Shown in pieces: positions 1-8,235 of a DNA stretch of 38,715 nucleotides. Made by a program: the position numbers and the translations under genes. The notes beneath the pieces are model-generated. The model was not told the origin of the DNA. It saw only the letters and a list, made by a program, of their open reading frames with translations, and did no database searches. Position 1 is the stretch's first letter. Each line of letters starts with the position of its first letter. The stretch comes from Gemmataceae bacterium (lineage in GTDB: Bacteria > Planctomycetota > Planctomycetia > Gemmatales > Gemmataceae), in assembly GCA_009692005.1 (NCBI GenBank), contig SHZZ01000036.1, positions 1-38,715 on the forward strand, read 5' to 3'.

Positions 1-845
1 GCGGGAACCGCGAATTTATCCGCCCGTAAGCGCCAGTCGTAAGTCGCATCCTCCTGGTGAAAGGCATTTTTATAAACCCCGGTGCGTTCATCCAGGGTTG
101 AGAAATCCAACACGATGGGGGGGCCATCATCGGTTGTCACGGTGAGATTTGCGGGGGCCTGGATATCTGAACCAACCGGTTGGGCCACGGTTCCCTGCAT
201 CACTGCTTGCATGGAAGGCTGGGACCAATGTCCAAATTTAGGAATGCGGCGATCCGGGTTCATGGAGCCAAGAATATTATCATAGAAAGGATACCCGTTC
301 AGGCTGTTAAAACGCATGGAGCCCGAAAAGTCGAGGACGATGGAAATATCGCGGGGTTTGTGGACCGCAGTTGCTTTGGCTTCCACATCAAAGGCATTGA
401 AGTTGAAAATCTTGGCAAAAAAAGAGTTGTTATTTTGCGACTTGACCGTAGCCTCCACGGTGGACCAGGCATCACTGGCTGGTTTGTTCTTGCCTTTCGG
501 GAATACCGGGGTGAAGGTGCCCTTGTTGTTATCGTAATTGTAATAGCCAATCCGAGTGGCAACTTCGGGGTCGGCTACCTCTTTGCCCAGGACCTTGGAT
601 TTGCGGGTAATTCCCAACACTGAAGGTTGCACCCCGTCGTAATTATGTTCCTCGCTGGCCAGGCCATTCAAGGTCCTGGCGCCGGCAAAAGCGGCGGCAT
701 CAGCGGTTAACTGTGCGTTGTTTTTCGCCAGCGCGATTATGCCGATGTCCACAGCCAAGGCCGTCATGCCGATCAGTGCCACCAGGGAGATGGCCAAAAG
801 GGGAATAATCGTCCCCGGCCTTTTACAAGAGAAATCAGTCTTCAT
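1..845 (-). CDS. Tad-domain / vWA pilus-assembly protein (TadG-like), C terminus cut by window edge
   Basis: I translated this frame from the ATG at 843-845 and it stays open to base 1, so about 281 residues are seen and the C terminus lies outside. The N terminus has a short basic stretch, then a hydrophobic segment (about residues 12-35) typical of Tad/TadG proteins, followed by an AADAAAxAGA-like region (TADAAAFAGA). Around residue 171 a von Willebrand factor A domain begins, with the MIDAS-type signature DFSGS preceded by a hydrophobic strand. TadG-like proteins belong to the tight-adherence pilus apparatus and sit in the cell envelope. It is last of three same-strand genes, 17 bases after a TadE-like gene, so they are probably co-transcribed. 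The family call is firm; its exact role is inferred. Confidence 0.8.
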   Translation of the reverse strand, partial: MKTDFSCKRPGTIIPLLAISLVALIGMTALAVDIGIIALAKNNAQLTADAAAFAGARTLNGLASEEHNYDGVQPSVLGITRKSKVLGKEVADPEVATRIGYYNYDNNKGTFTPVFPKGKNKPASDAWSTVEATVKSQNNNSFFAKIFNFNAFDVEAKATAVHKPRDISIVLDFSGSMRFNSLNGYPFYDNILGSMNPDRRIPKFGHWSQPSMQAVMQGTVAQPVGSDIQAPANLTVTTDDGPPIVLDFSTLDERTGVYKNAFHQEDATYDWRLRADKFAVP

Positions 846-862
846 GATTTTCCCTTCCACTA

Positions 863-1327
863 TTAATTACCTTCACTGCCCATGACGCTGGCGGTTTCAA
901 CAGAAAAAGTCGTGGGCAGAAAAAACAAAACGGGCATGATCGGTCGGTAAGATCCGGTTATTCTCACGCGAATTGCCCCGCCAAATTGGGAATCTTGCCA
1001 GACTGTATTGGGGATGTCTTCTCCAGTGGCCGGGTCGGCGTTTTCCACCGCCACATTGAAAGTGGAACCAAAGCGCGCCTGCTGCCCAGCCATTTTGTCC
1101 TGGACAAAGGTTATTACTTGCTGAGTGGTGGTGCCATTTCCGGTGCGGACGACGGCATAACGGGCGCCTTCCCTGACGGCATTATTCGCCACATGAAAAG
1201 TAAAAAAGTAAAGGCCATATTCCAGCACGCCCATGAACATCATGATGAAGACTACCAGCACCACGGCCATTTCCACCGCGGTGGTTCCTTTTCTTTTCAT
1301 TTGAAACGGCCTTATCCGCATTGACAT
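863..1327 (-). CDS. TadE-like pilus assembly protein
   Basis: The product has 154 residues. After a basic start (MKRKG at residues 10-14) comes the TadE signature: TTAVEMA followed by a hydrophobic helix (about residues 18-40) and then NNAVREGARYA, the conserved region after the helix. TadE proteins are pseudopilin-like minor subunits of the Tad (Flp) secretion/pilus system. The gene starts 7 bases after the upstream TadE-like gene and ends 17 bases before the TadG-like gene, so an operon is likely. The start could be residue 1, 3 or 10: an AAGG lies about 9 bases before Met10, and the earlier ATGs have only a weak GCGGG. The longest form is given. Confidence 0.8.
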   Translation of the reverse strand: MSMRIRPFQMKRKGTTAVEMAVVLVVFIMMFMGVLEYGLYFFTFHVANNAVREGARYAVVRTGNGTTTQQVITFVQDKMAGQQARFGSTFNVAVENADPATGEDIPNTVWQDSQFGGAIRVRITGSYRPIMPVLFFLPTTFSVETASVMGSEGN

Positions 1328-1334
1328 CCCGCTT

Positions 1335-1862
1335 TCAATTGCCTGGGAGAGTGGTGTTGACCTGAAACGGGTCGTTCACCAGTGAGACCATGGAAGCCGA
1401 CGCCGACAAAGTCTGCGAACTGAAAATGCGGAAGGTCAAAAAATTCACATCGGCAAAGGGTATTTCCACAGTAACGGTAAAAGCTTGGCCTTTGACTCCA
1501 TCGCCGGGTTGGGTTTTTGAAAGATCGCCGTTGATATAACTGAAGGAGGTTTTCACATTGGCAGTTGGAATTTTAGCGCGCCGAAGAACCGAAAGGACAA
1601 TGGTTTCCACGGAAGGGTCCCCCGATTTAACCTGGATGGAGGTAAAGTTTCCCAGGGAGTTAATAATGACACCCTGTGCGCTCAAGCGGGCGCCTTCGCG
1701 GGCGGCATTGGCCAGGTGGAATTGAACCTGAATCAAACGGCCAACTTCAATCAGGCCAAAAACCAGGATTAACATAAAGGGGAGGCAAAGGGCAAATTCC
1801 ACTGCTGCAACGCCGGGACGGCGCGACTTCCTGAGGCCAAAATGGGGTGGGCCAGTATACAT
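1335..1862 (-). CDS. TadE-like pilus assembly protein, first of the tad group
   Basis: The N-terminal RRPGVAAVEFA motif, a hydrophobic helix (PFMLILVFGLIEVGRLI) and NAAREGARL downstream place this in the TadE family of pseudopilins. I start it at the ATG at 1860-1862 because GGAAGG lies about 7 bases upstream. An in-frame ATG at 1910 would add 16 residues but has no good ribosome-binding site. The rest is a beta-rich periplasmic region without conserved catalytic residues. Two TadE-like genes in a row followed by a vWA/Tad gene is a common arrangement in planctomycete and proteobacterial tad loci. The core tad genes (ATPase, secretin, platform proteins) are not in this window. Confidence 0.8.
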   Translation of the reverse strand: MYTGPPHFGLRKSRRPGVAAVEFALCLPFMLILVFGLIEVGRLIQVQFHLANAAREGARLSAQGVIINSLGNFTSIQVKSGDPSVETIVLSVLRRAKIPTANVKTSFSYINGDLSKTQPGDGVKGQAFTVTVEIPFADVNFLTFRIFSSQTLSASASMVSLVNDPFQVNTTLPGN

Positions 1863-2058
1863 GGTTGGGCCTTCCCGGGGCGCCTTATTAAGCCGCCTCC
1901 ATCCTAGCAAAAGTTAACTGCGGCACAAATGAATTTAGGTCACAAAATGGCGGCGGGAGAGAAAAATACTGGGAAAAAGGAAAAAATTTAGAGCTTACCC
2001 AGGGGCAAATAACCCAGGAGTTGGCATGCGATCCCGAAGGGCGCTCCGGGCTCACATG

Positions 2059-2079
2059 ACGCTTAACGCTTAACGCTTT
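2059..2079. repeat. Short tandem heptamer repeat (three copies)
   Basis: Three consecutive seven-base units read ACGCTTA, ACGCTTA and ACGCTTT in the spacer between the tad genes and tRNA-Lys. The rest of the roughly 250-base spacer (1863-2112) contains a GC-rich stretch at about 2030-2052 with weak self-complementarity and no open frame I can support. It may be a fragment of a dispersed element; its function is unknown. Confidence 0.5.
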
Positions 2080-2112
2080 GATGGGTAACGATTAAGGAAG
2101 GGTAGAAAGAAA

Positions 2113-2185
<73 letters not shown>

Positions 2186-2234
2186 TCACCTCTTTATGAA
2201 TAGTTGTCTGGGGGAAAAGTTCAACTCCGGGCCC

Positions 2235-3296
2235 TTAGAGTTCTCCTTGTTCCGCCAGCCATCTTTCCGCATCCAGCGCTGCCATGCATCCGGAACCCGC
2301 CGCTGTCACCGCTTGCTTGTAGTAATGGTCGGCCACATCCCCCGCCGCGAAAACCCCCTCCACGCTTGTCCAGGTGCGAAACGGCTTGGTCCAGCGGATG
2401 TAGCCATTGGCCTCCAGCTCCAGCTTTCCTTGGAGAAAATCGGTGTTGGGAGTGTGTCCAATGGCGACAAACATTCCGCTGGCCGGCAGATCCCGGCCGA
2501 CGGTGCCGTTCAATCCCGCCAATTTTACCCCGGTCACCCCGTCCTGGTCATTGCCCACGACTTCATTCACGGCGGAATTCCAGCACGGCTTGATCTTCGG
2601 ATTGCTCAGCGCCCTATCCTGCATGATCTTGCTGGCCCGCAACTTGTCCCTTCGATGAACTAAATAAACTTCACTGGCAAACTTGCTGAGGTAAGTGGCT
2701 TCTTCAACGGCGGAATCGCCGCCACCCACCACCACCAGCGGCTTGTTGCGAAAGCGGGGCAAGGCCCCGTCGCAGACGGCGCAGGCCGAAACCCCGCGGT
2801 TTTTAAAATTGTCCTCGCTGGGCAAGCCGAGGTAATTGGCCCGGGCCCCAGTGGCGATGATCACGGCCATGGCCTCCGTAACTTCTCCTTCCAGGGATTT
2901 CACCTTGAATGGGCGGCGGGAAAAATCGACCTCGGCGATGTCGTCGGTGATGATGCGGGTGCCGAAATTCACTGCCTGCTGGCGCATGAGATCGACAAGT
3001 TCCGGGCCGGTGACGCCATGCCCCGGCGGGGCCGCCTTGTCCTGAACCCAATACGGCTGGCGCTCGGGCGGCAGGGCCGATTCCAGAAATTGGAAGAGTT
3101 TCCCGGCTGGGAACCCGGGGTAATTCTCCACCTCGGTGGTCAGGGCGAGCTGGCCCAAGGGAAGCGTGCCCTTCATGCGGTTCTCTTCCGTAATGGCGCC
3201 TTCGTAAACCAAGGGTTGCAAATTGGCCCGGGCGCAATAAATGGCAGCGGTCCAACCCGCCGGGCCTGACCCCACTATCACCACCTTCTCTGCCAT
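2235..3296 (-). CDS. trxB: Thioredoxin reductase
   Basis: This FAD/NADPH flavoenzyme reduces thioredoxin in the cytoplasm. The 353-residue product begins with the FAD-binding motif [12 protein letters not shown] (residues 9-20), has the redox-active CAVC pair (Cys172 and Cys175) followed by DG, and the NADPH-binding [10 protein letters not shown]. Near the C terminus it has the second FAD motif [10 protein letters not shown]. Compared with the usual length of about 310-320 residues there is an insertion of about 25-30 residues between NYPGFPAG (residue 65) and VTGPEL (residue 95), rich in Pro and charged residues. AGGAGA lies 4-9 bases before the ATG. Divergent from the N-acetylglutamate synthase gene, with 123 bases between the starts. 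Confidence 0.95.
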   Translation of the reverse strand: MAEKVVIVGSGPAGWTAAIYCARANLQPLVYEGAITEENRMKGTLPLGQLALTTEVENYPGFPAGKLFQFLESALPPERQPYWVQDKAAPPGHGVTGPELVDLMRQQAVNFGTRIITDDIAEVDFSRRPFKVKSLEGEVTEAMAVIIATGARANYLGLPSEDNFKNRGVSACAVCDGALPRFRNKPLVVVGGGDSAVEEATYLSKFASEVYLVHRRDKLRASKIMQDRALSNPKIKPCWNSAVNEVVGNDQDGVTGVKLAGLNGTVGRDLPASGMFVAIGHTPNTDFLQGKLELEANGYIRWTKPFRTWTSVEGVFAAGDVADHYYKQAVTAAGSGCMAALDAERWLAEQGEL

Positions 3297-3419
3297 GCTT
3301 TCTCCTGAAAAAATGCTGCCAATGTCCGGCAGACTGCTACCATAATTTGTAACGCCAGGCTATTTTAGGAACCGTGATGCCCGGGCGCAACGACCCGGAA
3401 GACAGAGATAATTCTTTCG

Positions 3420-4727
3420 ATGATACACCAACTGACCAAGCTGCGAGACATTCTCCATTATGTGCCCCGTTTCCGCGACCGCACTTTCGTTATCGCCCTC
3501 GATGGCGCCGTGGTCGAATGCGAAAACTTCCGCAACATCATACTGGACATTGCCTTGTTGCGCAGCTTGAACATTGATGTGGTGCTGGTACACGGTGCAG
3601 CCCATCAAATCCACAAGCTGGCTGGTGAAATGGGCAAGAAAATCAGCAACGCCGATGGGACAGGCATCACTGATTTCGAAACCTTGCAGATCAGCCTCCT
3701 CGCCGCCAATCGCGTTTCCCATGAACTTTTGGAAGGACTTTCCGCCAGCGACCTGCGCGGCGCGGTGGGCAACGCTGTTATTGCCCACCCGGCGGGAATC
3801 TTGCAAGGCATTGATCAGCAGCACACCGGCCGGGTGGAACGCGTCGATACCGGTCTGCTCGCCTCGCTAATAAAACAGGGAATCGTCCCGGTCATTCCCC
3901 CCCTGGGAAACGATGGCGAAGGGCACAGCTACCGGCTAAATTCCGATGCGGTCGCCTTTGAAATCGCCCGCTCGCTGCAAGCGGTCAAGCTGATTTACCT
4001 GACCACGCACCGCGGCCTTACCTGGCAAAAGCCCCAGAAGAATTCCAAGGACAATCTCGTCAGGCAAATATCCGTGGAGGAAGCCGAGAACCTTTTGAAA
4101 AAGCAAAAGGATGGCATTACTCCGGAGATTTTGTCGAAGTTGGAACAAGCAGTGAAGGCCGTTCGGGGTGGCGTTCCGCGGGTCCACCTCATCGACGGGC
4201 AGGAAGAGGAAGGTCTTCTGGCCGAGGTCTTTTCAAACGAGGGGATCGGCACACTCATTCATGCCAATGAGTATGTCGCCATCCGCAAGGCGCAAAAGAA
4301 GGATGTGCGGGCCATTCATTCGCTTATCCGCACGGCGGTGGTCAACGATGAGCTCATTGGCCGCACGCGGGCCGAAATTGAGAAGCAAGTAGACGATTTC
4401 TTCGTGTTTGAAGTGGACAAGAACCCAGCGGGTTGCGCCGCCATCCACCTCTATCCGCAGGAGAAAAAGGCTGAGCTGGCTTGCCTGTGCGTCGACCCGC
4501 GCTACGAGAACCAGGGTATCGGCACCAAGCTAATGCAGTATGGGGAAACGCAAGCGCGGTCGGCGGGGGCGCATGAATTGCTTTGCCTGTCGACGCAGGC
4601 CTTCCGGTTTTTTCAATTGAAGGGAGGTTTTCAACCGGGCGCGCCGGAGATGCTTCCTTCAGCGCGGAAGGAAAAATTCGACAAGAGCGGGCGCAACTCG
4701 CTGGTGTTGATGAAGAAACTGGTTTGA
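3420..4727 (+). CDS. argA: Amino-acid N-acetyltransferase (N-acetylglutamate synthase)
   Basis: It catalyses acetyl-CoA + L-glutamate to N-acetylglutamate, the first step of arginine synthesis. The 435 residues match the two-domain architecture and length of classical ArgA. Residues 1 to about 280 form an amino-acid-kinase fold domain (VVLVHGA near residue 60, NSDAVAFEIARSL near 175), which in this family usually acts as the arginine-sensing part. Residues about 285-435 form a GNAT domain with the acetyl-CoA loop seen as CVDPRYENQGIGTKLM. The start has no strong ribosome-binding site; a GGAAG lies too far upstream. Arginine feedback is known for the family, but I cannot confirm the binding residues here. 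Confidence 0.9.
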   Translation: MIHQLTKLRDILHYVPRFRDRTFVIALDGAVVECENFRNIILDIALLRSLNIDVVLVHGAAHQIHKLAGEMGKKISNADGTGITDFETLQISLLAANRVSHELLEGLSASDLRGAVGNAVIAHPAGILQGIDQQHTGRVERVDTGLLASLIKQGIVPVIPPLGNDGEGHSYRLNSDAVAFEIARSLQAVKLIYLTTHRGLTWQKPQKNSKDNLVRQISVEEAENLLKKQKDGITPEILSKLEQAVKAVRGGVPRVHLIDGQEEEGLLAEVFSNEGIGTLIHANEYVAIRKAQKKDVRAIHSLIRTAVVNDELIGRTRAEIEKQVDDFFVFEVDKNPAGCAAIHLYPQEKKAELACLCVDPRYENQGIGTKLMQYGETQARSAGAHELLCLSTQAFRFFQLKGGFQPGAPEMLPSARKEKFDKSGRNSLVLMKKLV

Positions 4728-4827
4728 CCCTGGACCCGTTGGCAATTCCGGGAGGGAATGTGGAGCTGTTAACGCCAGGGGCCCGCCCGGCAGAATAAAT
4801 AGTGCTTTTTTCTTTAGGGGCGAACGG

Positions 4828-5571
4828 TTACCCCTTCTTTTTCTTTCCCTTCATATCGCCTTTGCCGCCGCTTTCGATCTGCCTGACCGCTGTTCCCACC
4901 GCCTGCATGAAATTCTTGTCTCTGCGGGCGTTCTTGTCTTCCATGAAATCGCGGAGTGGTTTGAGCGCTTCCTTGGCGTCGGGGCCGATTTTGCCCAAGG
5001 CTGTGGCGGCCTCGATGCGCGCCGTCGTGTTTTTCAAAGTGTTCACCAGTACGGGAACGGCGGCCTTGGCCTGGGGGCCGATTTCCCCCAGGGCGCTGGC
5101 AGCCCGCGTCCGCATGGCCCCATCGGGATCGCTTTTTAAAACGCTTCCGCCCTTGTCGCCACCTTTTTTCTTCATGTCACCGCGGGGGGTGTCGGAAAGA
5201 AAGTCCACCAGGGGAGTTACGCCGTCGGCGCCCATTTTCCCCAGGCTGCCCAGCGCCGCCTCGATGATATCCTTGCTGGGTTCGCGAAGCAGAAGGGTCA
5301 AGACTGGCACGGCCATTTTCGGGTCGGCGCCTATGGCACCAAGCGCTTGCGTGAGAAACTTCCTCACATATTTATCAGTCTCTTTTCTCAAGGCGGCGAT
5401 GATGTCCGGCCCCGCGGACTTGGCTTCGCCTTTTAGCTTGCCAATTTCCGCCGCTGCTTGCCGCCTCTCATCGGTATCAGAGCTTTTCAATTTCTTCACC
5501 AAATCGAGAACATCGTCGGCGACGATCACCCCGCCGAACAACAATACAACTGCAAAGGAAAAAGTTCTCAT
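4828..5571 (-). CDS. Exported HEAT-repeat protein
   Basis: The product (about 247 residues) starts with a signal-peptide-like segment (MRTFSFAVVLLFGGVIVADD), followed by several HEAT/PBS-lyase-type helical repeats recognisable as AAAEIGKL, LGAIGADPK, LGSLGKMGAD, ASALGEIGPQAKAAVPVLV and ATALGKIGPDAKEAL. Such repeats form superhelical scaffolds for protein binding; no enzymatic motif is visible. The start at 5569-5571 is preferred because GGGAGG lies 7 bases upstream; longer in-frame starts up to 5619 would bury the signal peptide. The C terminus is Lys/Gly-rich. It converges on the argA gene across a 100-base spacer. The function is unknown. Confidence 0.8.
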   Translation of the reverse strand: MRTFSFAVVLLFGGVIVADDVLDLVKKLKSSDTDERRQAAAEIGKLKGEAKSAGPDIIAALRKETDKYVRKFLTQALGAIGADPKMAVPVLTLLLREPSKDIIEAALGSLGKMGADGVTPLVDFLSDTPRGDMKKKGGDKGGSVLKSDPDGAMRTRAASALGEIGPQAKAAVPVLVNTLKNTTARIEAATALGKIGPDAKEALKPLRDFMEDKNARRDKNFMQAVGTAVRQIESGGKGDMKGKKKKG

Positions 5572-5773
5572 CGACATGCCTCCCGGATTTTCTCCCCTGT
5601 CCTTTAGACCGCGAAACACCTGCTGCGGTTCCCAGGCGGGGAGTGCTTCCGCCGCTATTCTAATTGAATTTCTTCAGGAATGACATTTCCGGAACAGGAT
5701 TTTCTTGTCCTGCCCGCCCTGGCCGCATAAAAAAACGCCAAGACAATTATTCCCTTTTTCCCAGGAGTGGCAC

Positions 5774-6349
5774 ATGGCGACCAAGCAAAGTAGCAAGAAA
5801 AAACGGCTTATCCTTCGCACGGGGGAAGCTCTGGTTGAAGGCGTCCTCGATTACCTTTGCGCTGAGCCCGAGATCGTTCTCGGAGAACTCGACGGGCCGG
5901 TTGGCCATGCCATTGCCAACCTTATTGGCGACCAGGTCAAAGGCCACACCAAGGTCTACGCCATTCTCAACAGCGATGTCCAGGTCCGCCCGGTCACCGT
6001 CATGGTCAGCAAGGTGACGGTGCGCGACCATCGCTACACCAATATTTTGATGGGAACAGTGCAGGCGGCGATAGCGCATGGCGTGCTGGATGCTGTCCGC
6101 GCCGGCGACATCCCCAGGAAGAAAGCCGACGAACTGGGCATCATCTACTCCGTTTGGCTTGACCCGAACATTCTCAATGTCCCCGCCGGGCAGGTTGACC
6201 ATAAAGCCCTGTTCGATGTGCACCGGGAAGCGACCGCTAAAGTGATCCGCAAGGCTGTGCGTGGCGAACCTACCATCGACTGGCTGTTAAAGAATCAGAA
6301 CACGGTGGAACACTATTTCCATCAACAGGGGATTGAGGGGAAGTGCTAG
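5774..6349 (+). CDS. fae: Formaldehyde-activating enzyme (Fae) homologue, divergent
   Basis: Fae condenses formaldehyde with tetrahydromethanopterin in C1 oxidation. The 191-residue product aligns by eye through DGPVGHAIANLIGD (residues 40-53), GHTKVYAIL, VRPVTVMVSKVTVRD (71-85), then TVQAAIAHGVLDAV and the C-terminal GEPTI. The start at 5774 has AGGAG about 7 bases upstream; an upstream in-frame start at 5705 lacks this. In characterised Fae the N-terminal region carries a catalytic His in an AHIDL-type motif. Here the equivalent stretch reads AEPEIVLGELDG, with no His between residues 12 and 44. So the protein may be a paralogue with altered chemistry. No other methanopterin-pathway gene is in this window. 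Family membership is likely; activity is uncertain. Confidence 0.75.
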   Translation: MATKQSSKKKRLILRTGEALVEGVLDYLCAEPEIVLGELDGPVGHAIANLIGDQVKGHTKVYAILNSDVQVRPVTVMVSKVTVRDHRYTNILMGTVQAAIAHGVLDAVRAGDIPRKKADELGIIYSVWLDPNILNVPAGQVDHKALFDVHREATAKVIRKAVRGEPTIDWLLKNQNTVEHYFHQQGIEGKC

Positions 6350-6385
6350 GTCATGAGATTGGCGAAATAAAACGAGGCCGAAGTG

Positions 6386-8209
6386 TCAGCGGGGGATTTT
6401 CCAGCAGGTTGCCCTGGTGATTTCTTCCAGATCCATGGGCCCTTCACTACTAAACAACGAGTGCAGTTCAGGGTCCTTGAGAACCTCGCCCAGTTTCATT
6501 TCCTTGCCGTTGACCATTACCTTTTCGTGGATCAGCCGGACGCCATGGCTGTAATCGACATACCAATCGACATGGCCGGTGTAGAGCGGTTGAATGGGCC
6601 TGCCATCTGGGTAATGCCAGCCGTAGATCCCCACGCGGTTGGGTTTATCCTTGAGACGGTTGGACCAGACGAGGTCCTTTTTAATCCCGGCCACCAGCAT
6701 GCCGTGCTTATGGTTCGGAACCTGCCCTTCGATGATTTTCTGATGTTGAAAAAAAGTCGCGGGGGCATCGCGGTTCACTGTCAGCGGCTTCGGTTCCAGT
6801 TTTAATAATGCCGCCTGGTGCAAGTCGTCAGAAATCTTGGCGGTCAACAAGGTGCAACCGGCCACCCGTGCGATGGCCAGCGCTGTGCCCGGATTCATGG
6901 GCAGTCGGAAAAAATCCTGGTCTGTCCCCACCGCCAGATAATCGGGCATGACCTGGATCACTGCCTGGATTTTTTCTCCTTTGGGCGTAGTGGCCTGCAC
7001 TTGAACGGGAACCAGTGTCCTCAGGAAGTTGGGCATATTTCCGTCGAGAATTTCTTTCAGGGCCGCGGTCTCGCGCTCTTCTCTAGGCAAATTGCGGATG
7101 ATTTCCAGAAACTCGCTGCCGGTCTTTGCTCCAGCCTTGCGTGAAGGCAATTTCAATTTGACTTTTTCAGTGGTCTTGGCCAAAATCGCCTTCCCCCTCG
7201 GCATGGCCTGCGGCTTTTCCTGAATGAACTTCGAATAAGCCCTGGGCCCGCCAAAGGCCCCCCATTTTCCTTCCAGGGGAGTGTTCACGGTCAAGGCCTG
7301 CAATAAGCCGTTCATTTCCCCGACCAGGGCCGTATGCAGGATTTTCACTTCCGGGTTGGGGTGAACATAAAATCGCGCTTGCCCGTTCATGCCCAGTGTG
7401 GCGGAAAATGGCCCGAGCATGGATTTCTCAAAAGCCACTTCCTTGAAGCTTTGAAGCATGCGGACGGTGGCGCGAAAAGTGCCTCCTTCCGGGCCAACCA
7501 CCTTTTTCCCGTTCAGCATGACTTCCCTATCGTCGTAGGCGATGACCACCAAGGATCGCGAGGAATCTCCTTTTAGCCAATCATGCATTTTCTTCCCATG
7601 GCCCTGTTCTTGGGAAAAGGAATAGTTGGCATCGAGAAAGGCAATCCGGCCGATCGTTGAGGGGATTTTCTCCCCTGCGTTGACGCTGCCCAAGATAAAG
7701 GACCCGCCGCCGCTATGTCCGGTCAGGGTGATCGGTTCACTGGAGTAATCGCGGGCCAGGTTTTCCACCAGCGAGGCGATGATTGAATCCGCCCGCGGGT
7801 TGTCTTTGCGAAAGGCCGGCCAGCTCAGTTCGGGCGCCTGCACCACCGCCAGGATAATGTCGCGGGATTTATCCAGTTCACGCAGTTGGCGAACCTGCGC
7901 CCCCACATGCTGAATATCGAGTTTCCAATCCGAACCTGGGGAAATTTTGCAGCCAAAGGTTTGCTCAATCGTGCTGCCATTGGGCGTGGCGTAGAGGATC
8001 AGGTGGCGAGTTTTTCTCTCTAGGGCAAGAGGCGCGTTGATCAGGACGCGCGCGCCGCCTTCCTGAATAACCCAGCGATTCTGTTCGTTGAATTCACCCG
8101 CCAGGAAACTTTCCAAAGGTGCGCTGCTTACAACTGAAACTGTGGAAGCGGCAAGGAGAAGTGCGAATAGTCCCTGAACCAGGAATTTCACGCTGCCAAC
8201 CATGCTCAT
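6386..8209 (-). CDS. Exported alpha/beta-hydrolase-like protein
   Basis: The 607-residue product has a signal peptide (hydrophobic stretch about residues 9-30, then SSAPLES). The nucleophile elbow GHSGGGS (Ser166) sits in an esterase/alpha-beta-hydrolase context, preceded by a beta strand (PITLTG) and followed by IAFLDANYSF. After about residue 320 comes a long C-terminal region without a motif I recognise; it may bind substrate or the cell surface. A second start six bases further in (8203) is equally plausible, with AAGGG 9 bases upstream. It is last of four closely spaced minus-strand genes, all for exported proteins. The substrate is unknown. Confidence 0.75.
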   Translation of the reverse strand: MSMVGSVKFLVQGLFALLLAASTVSVVSSAPLESFLAGEFNEQNRWVIQEGGARVLINAPLALERKTRHLILYATPNGSTIEQTFGCKISPGSDWKLDIQHVGAQVRQLRELDKSRDIILAVVQAPELSWPAFRKDNPRADSIIASLVENLARDYSSEPITLTGHSGGGSFILGSVNAGEKIPSTIGRIAFLDANYSFSQEQGHGKKMHDWLKGDSSRSLVVIAYDDREVMLNGKKVVGPEGGTFRATVRMLQSFKEVAFEKSMLGPFSATLGMNGQARFYVHPNPEVKILHTALVGEMNGLLQALTVNTPLEGKWGAFGGPRAYSKFIQEKPQAMPRGKAILAKTTEKVKLKLPSRKAGAKTGSEFLEIIRNLPREERETAALKEILDGNMPNFLRTLVPVQVQATTPKGEKIQAVIQVMPDYLAVGTDQDFFRLPMNPGTALAIARVAGCTLLTAKISDDLHQAALLKLEPKPLTVNRDAPATFFQHQKIIEGQVPNHKHGMLVAGIKKDLVWSNRLKDKPNRVGIYGWHYPDGRPIQPLYTGHVDWYVDYSHGVRLIHEKVMVNGKEMKLGEVLKDPELHSLFSSEGPMDLEEITRATCWKIPR

Positions 8210-8235
8210 GAACCCTTGCAGGCGGGTTAGCCGGG

